A stretch of DNA of 7,527 bases from Planctomycetaceae bacterium TMED10 (lineage in GTDB: Bacteria; Planctomycetota; Planctomycetia; Pirellulales; UBA7805), in assembly GCA_002168195.1 (NCBI GenBank), contig NHBP01000043.1, forward strand, positions 16,789-24,315, in the 5' to 3' direction. Shown here piece by piece: positions 5,685-7,527 of the stretch; positions within the stretch are counted from its first letter, which is position 1, and each line of letters opens with the position of its first letter. The notes beneath the pieces were generated by a model. The model was not told where the DNA came from. It ran no database searches and was given only the letters and a program-made list of their open reading frames with translations. Both the position numbers and the translations under genes were made by a program.

Positions 5685-6443
5685 TCATCGAGCAGCGTCC
5701 TGTTTGGCCCTGTTCCGATAGAACTGCCGTTGGATTTCTTGCTCCAGCCCACGTGCTTGTGACGTTTTGAAGCGGCTAGAACGGGTGGCCTCTCCCTGCT
5801 TATCTTTGGAGTCACAGAATGGGCATACCGGTGGCTGCCCGCTCGCCGGATTGTAAGGGAAGCGGCTCGCTGTGAGCACTTCCCGGCGTCGAGGGCAGTC
5901 AACATTTTTGCAGGTGAAGACAAGCACGATATCTTCATTCGCATTGATTCTAGGGTCTTGAAATGATCCTTGGATCACATCCCCCCGACGGATGACCACC
6001 TCGCGCGACTTTTCCGTCATAAAAGCATAGGGCAGATCATTAAATGTTAACCGCCGCGTTTCATCAAAATCGAGTCGGAAATTATCCAGCGGTTCAGGCG
6101 GGTCGAGCTTGGTGAGTTGTTCACCATCGAGCACCCAGCGGACGTGCGGCCGGCGAGCGAATTCCGGGGCGGGTTTGATTGCGGACCGTTTTTTTTTCGT
6201 GCTGCGAGGCTTTAGATGTCCCAGGGGAACTCCATTGAGGCGAGGCAGCCTGTCAATTTCGTCGGCGCTCAACTCTTCGGGCAGTGTGTTTTCTGTTTGC
6301 TGATCTGAGGAAGAACAGCTGCCAGTGAAGACCAAAGCAAGAGCAGTCATGCCGTGCAGCAGGATTTGAGCGGGGCCCGGTTTCCGTTGTGTTGCCCCGT
6401 TTTTTATCCGATATATTCCCCGCGAGGTCGTGTTGGCCGTCAC
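5685..6443 (-). CDS. Putative lipoprotein with a four-cysteine zinc-ribbon-like motif
   Basis: This 252-residue protein is not one I recognise. A basic N-terminus of about 25 residues precedes a hydrophobic stretch (27-40, ILLHGMTALALVFT). C43 in FTGSCSSS is a plausible but non-canonical lipobox cysteine, with Thr at -3. After it comes a Ser/Glu/Asp-rich segment and a basic stretch, KPRSTKKKRS, at 78-87. The C-terminal half carries TCKNVDC (C178, C183) and VCPFC (C207, C210). The C-x4-C-x23-C-x2-C spacing suggests a zinc ribbon or paired disulfides. The end (230-252) is helical, charged and rich in Gln and Arg. The GTG start at 6443 is supported by GAGG 7 bases upstream and by a 4-bp GTGA overlap with the stop of the upstream gene, which indicates translational coupling. 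An internal ATG at 6350 would start the protein just before the hydrophobic segment but lacks a Shine-Dalgarno. The protein probably acts with the secreted protein encoded upstream. Confidence 0.7.
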   Translation of the reverse strand: MTANTTSRGIYRIKNGATQRKPGPAQILLHGMTALALVFTGSCSSSDQQTENTLPEELSADEIDRLPRLNGVPLGHLKPRSTKKKRSAIKPAPEFARRPHVRWVLDGEQLTKLDPPEPLDNFRLDFDETRRLTFNDLPYAFMTEKSREVVIRRGDVIQGSFQDPRINANEDIVLVFTCKNVDCPRRREVLTASRFPYNPASGQPPVCPFCDSKDKQGEATRSSRFKTSQARGLEQEIQRQFYRNRAKQDAAR

Positions 6444-7527
6444 TCAAGTTCCTCAATTATGATCGCACTGAGTACCACTTGTCCGTTAAAAACATTACCA
6501 CCCCCGCCTTGGAGAAAAATATCCAACGTTCCATCGGAGACCTCGATAGTGGCTTCCTCCTGCGACGTCGCACCGCCCGGAGAAGGCTGCCAATTACTGA
6601 TAGCCGATTGATTTTCGAGAGAAATGTTCTGGTTGGGTGCAGGGCAACTCGTTGTGCTAGAAGCGTAGAATGTCACCTTGTAGTTTCCAGGATTTTCGAT
6701 GGGGATCTGTAGGTTCATCATCACGAATCCGGTGGCTTGATACACGGTTTGCCAGAGCGGATCGTCTTCGGTTCCGGAGATGGTTGTGGTGTCGGCAGAT
6801 CCGCCACTAGGGGTTGCAAGGCCGGACTCTTGAAACACGAGGCCCCCCACTTCGGAAGAACCTTGATGTTGGCCACCGCCCAGATTGTAACCCTTCCAGG
6901 ATGCGGTCCCGTCGGGTGGATCCGCTGACGGTGGACCGACATTACAACCGCACTCATCCATGCCTTCAGCAGCCGGCACGACAGTCGAGTAATCGATCAC
7001 ATCGCCCGTTGCCGAGTGACGGAATGGACCCTTCAATGTATTTCCTTGGCCATCCACGATGGTGTGATACACCCAAGAACCATCCCCTTGTTTGAATCCA
7101 TACTGAAACAGCACATCTCCATTTTCCATGCGTTTCGCTTTTACAAAGCTATCTCCGATCGGTACCCCGTTTTGATCCGTACCGTCTTCGCCAATAGCAT
7201 TCGAGTCTTCAATTTGAATTTCATAGCTGCAGTTATCATCAGGCTCAACCACATACCACGCTTTTTCATGCGACGCATCATCGAGTGGAATAGTGTGCAT
7301 CAGAGCGTTCATGTCCGGCCCGCCGGGGCAGCAACCGCTATAGTTATGAATCAGCACGTGCCAGCCAGCGAGTTCGGGAAAGCCGGATCCTGCGTTAAAG
7401 CAACCGTTTTCGGCAGTCTCTTCGCCGCCTGTGTCTTCACCGCCTCCTCCCGTGTCTTCGCCTCCGGTATCCTCGCCACCGGTATCCTCACCGCCCGTTT
7501 CTTCTTCCTCTTCCTCAGCCGGCTCAC
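6440..7527 (-). CDS. Secreted protein with acidic repeat linker and malectin-like C-terminal domain (partial, N-terminus outside the window)
   Basis: The frame stays open from the TGA at 6442-6440 to the right edge, giving 361 visible residues. The GTG at 7357 is only an internal codon: in-frame sequence upstream of it reads as a six-Glu run, then TGGED repeats, then ENGCFNAGSGFPELAGWHV. A start and signal sequence should therefore lie beyond 7527. After the linker comes a Cys-containing region (SGCCPGG, DDNCSYE, DECGCNVG), likely disulfide-bonded and extracytoplasmic. The last 150 or so residues (about 6904-6440) look malectin-like: YNLGGG near the start, then SGTEDDPLWQTVYQ and IPIENPGNYKVTFYAS, and finally VSDGTLDIFLQ and the last strand VVLSAIIIEEL. 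Malectin domains bind carbohydrate, so surface glycan binding is inferred. The stop overlaps the start of the lipoprotein gene by 4 bp. The malectin call is by motif only; another jelly-roll carbohydrate-binding fold is the main alternative. Confidence 0.78.
   Translation of the reverse strand, partial: EPAEEEEEETGGEDTGGEDTGGEDTGGGGEDTGGEETAENGCFNAGSGFPELAGWHVLIHNYSGCCPGGPDMNALMHTIPLDDASHEKAWYVVEPDDNCSYEIQIEDSNAIGEDGTDQNGVPIGDSFVKAKRMENGDVLFQYGFKQGDGSWVYHTIVDGQGNTLKGPFRHSATGDVIDYSTVVPAAEGMDECGCNVGPPSADPPDGTASWKGYNLGGGQHQGSSEVGGLVFQESGLATPSGGSADTTTISGTEDDPLWQTVYQATGFVMMNLQIPIENPGNYKVTFYASSTTSCPAPNQNISLENQSAISNWQPSPGGATSQEEATIEVSDGTLDIFLQGGGGNVFNGQVVLSAIIIEELE
7418..7498. repeat. 15-bp tandem repeats encoding TGGED pentapeptides
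   Basis: On the minus strand the codons read TGGED three times, then TGGGGED (two extra Gly codons), then TGGEE. A run of six Glu codons (7516-7499) lies just before them. The copies differ at third codon positions (ACG/ACC/ACA, GAT/GAC), so they are not recent identical duplications. The peptide is an acidic, flexible linker of the type often found just after the signal or lipidation site of secreted proteins. Confidence 0.9.

Overview
The window reads as ordinary chromosomal DNA of a Planctomycetota-like bacterium. That placement is an inference. It rests on a PEP-CTERM surface protein ending in VPEPSTLALLGL...RRRR, an alternative GlmU-type acyltransferase of the kind seen in Planctomycetota and Bacteroidota, moderate GC, several starts with weak or no Shine-Dalgarno sequence, and secreted proteins with acidic Thr-Gly-Gly-Glu-Asp linkers.

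Layout, left to right. Positions 1-53 (minus) hold the first 17 codons of a gene whose start resembles methylenetetrahydrofolate reductase (metF). Positions 158-1402 (minus) encode a GlmU-like protein with a left-handed beta-helix domain. A 219-base divergent spacer follows, then tRNA-Leu(CAA) on the plus strand at 1622-1705. Directly after it comes a plus-strand FAD-dependent amine-oxidase/phytoene-desaturase-like oxidoreductase (1756-3006). This gene converges with a minus-strand, histidine-rich, multi-pass membrane protein of unknown function (3046-4206). Upstream of that gene are two short perfect tandem duplications and a very good intrinsic terminator with a UUCG loop (4402-4436). The terminator ends the PEP-CTERM gene (4479-5360), which has a plausible sigma-70-type promoter and a stem-loop predicted at the very 5' end of its mRNA. 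A gene-free stretch (5361-5684) separates it from a two-gene minus-strand unit. The upstream member (6440 to beyond the right edge) is a large secreted protein with a pentapeptide-repeat linker and a malectin-like C-terminal domain. The downstream member (5685-6443) is a putative lipoprotein with a four-cysteine, zinc-ribbon-like motif. The two overlap by 4 bp (GTGA) and look translationally coupled.

How the genes may work together. The right half is devoted to the cell envelope or surface: a PEP-CTERM protein, a secreted malectin-like protein and a coupled lipoprotein. The left half is housekeeping: one-carbon metabolism, a sugar-nucleotide-type enzyme, a tRNA and a flavin oxidoreductase. 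I see no CRISPR array, insertion sequence, phage gene, toxin-antitoxin pair or defence system. The least explained items are the malectin-like/zinc-ribbon lipoprotein pair and the histidine-rich membrane protein.
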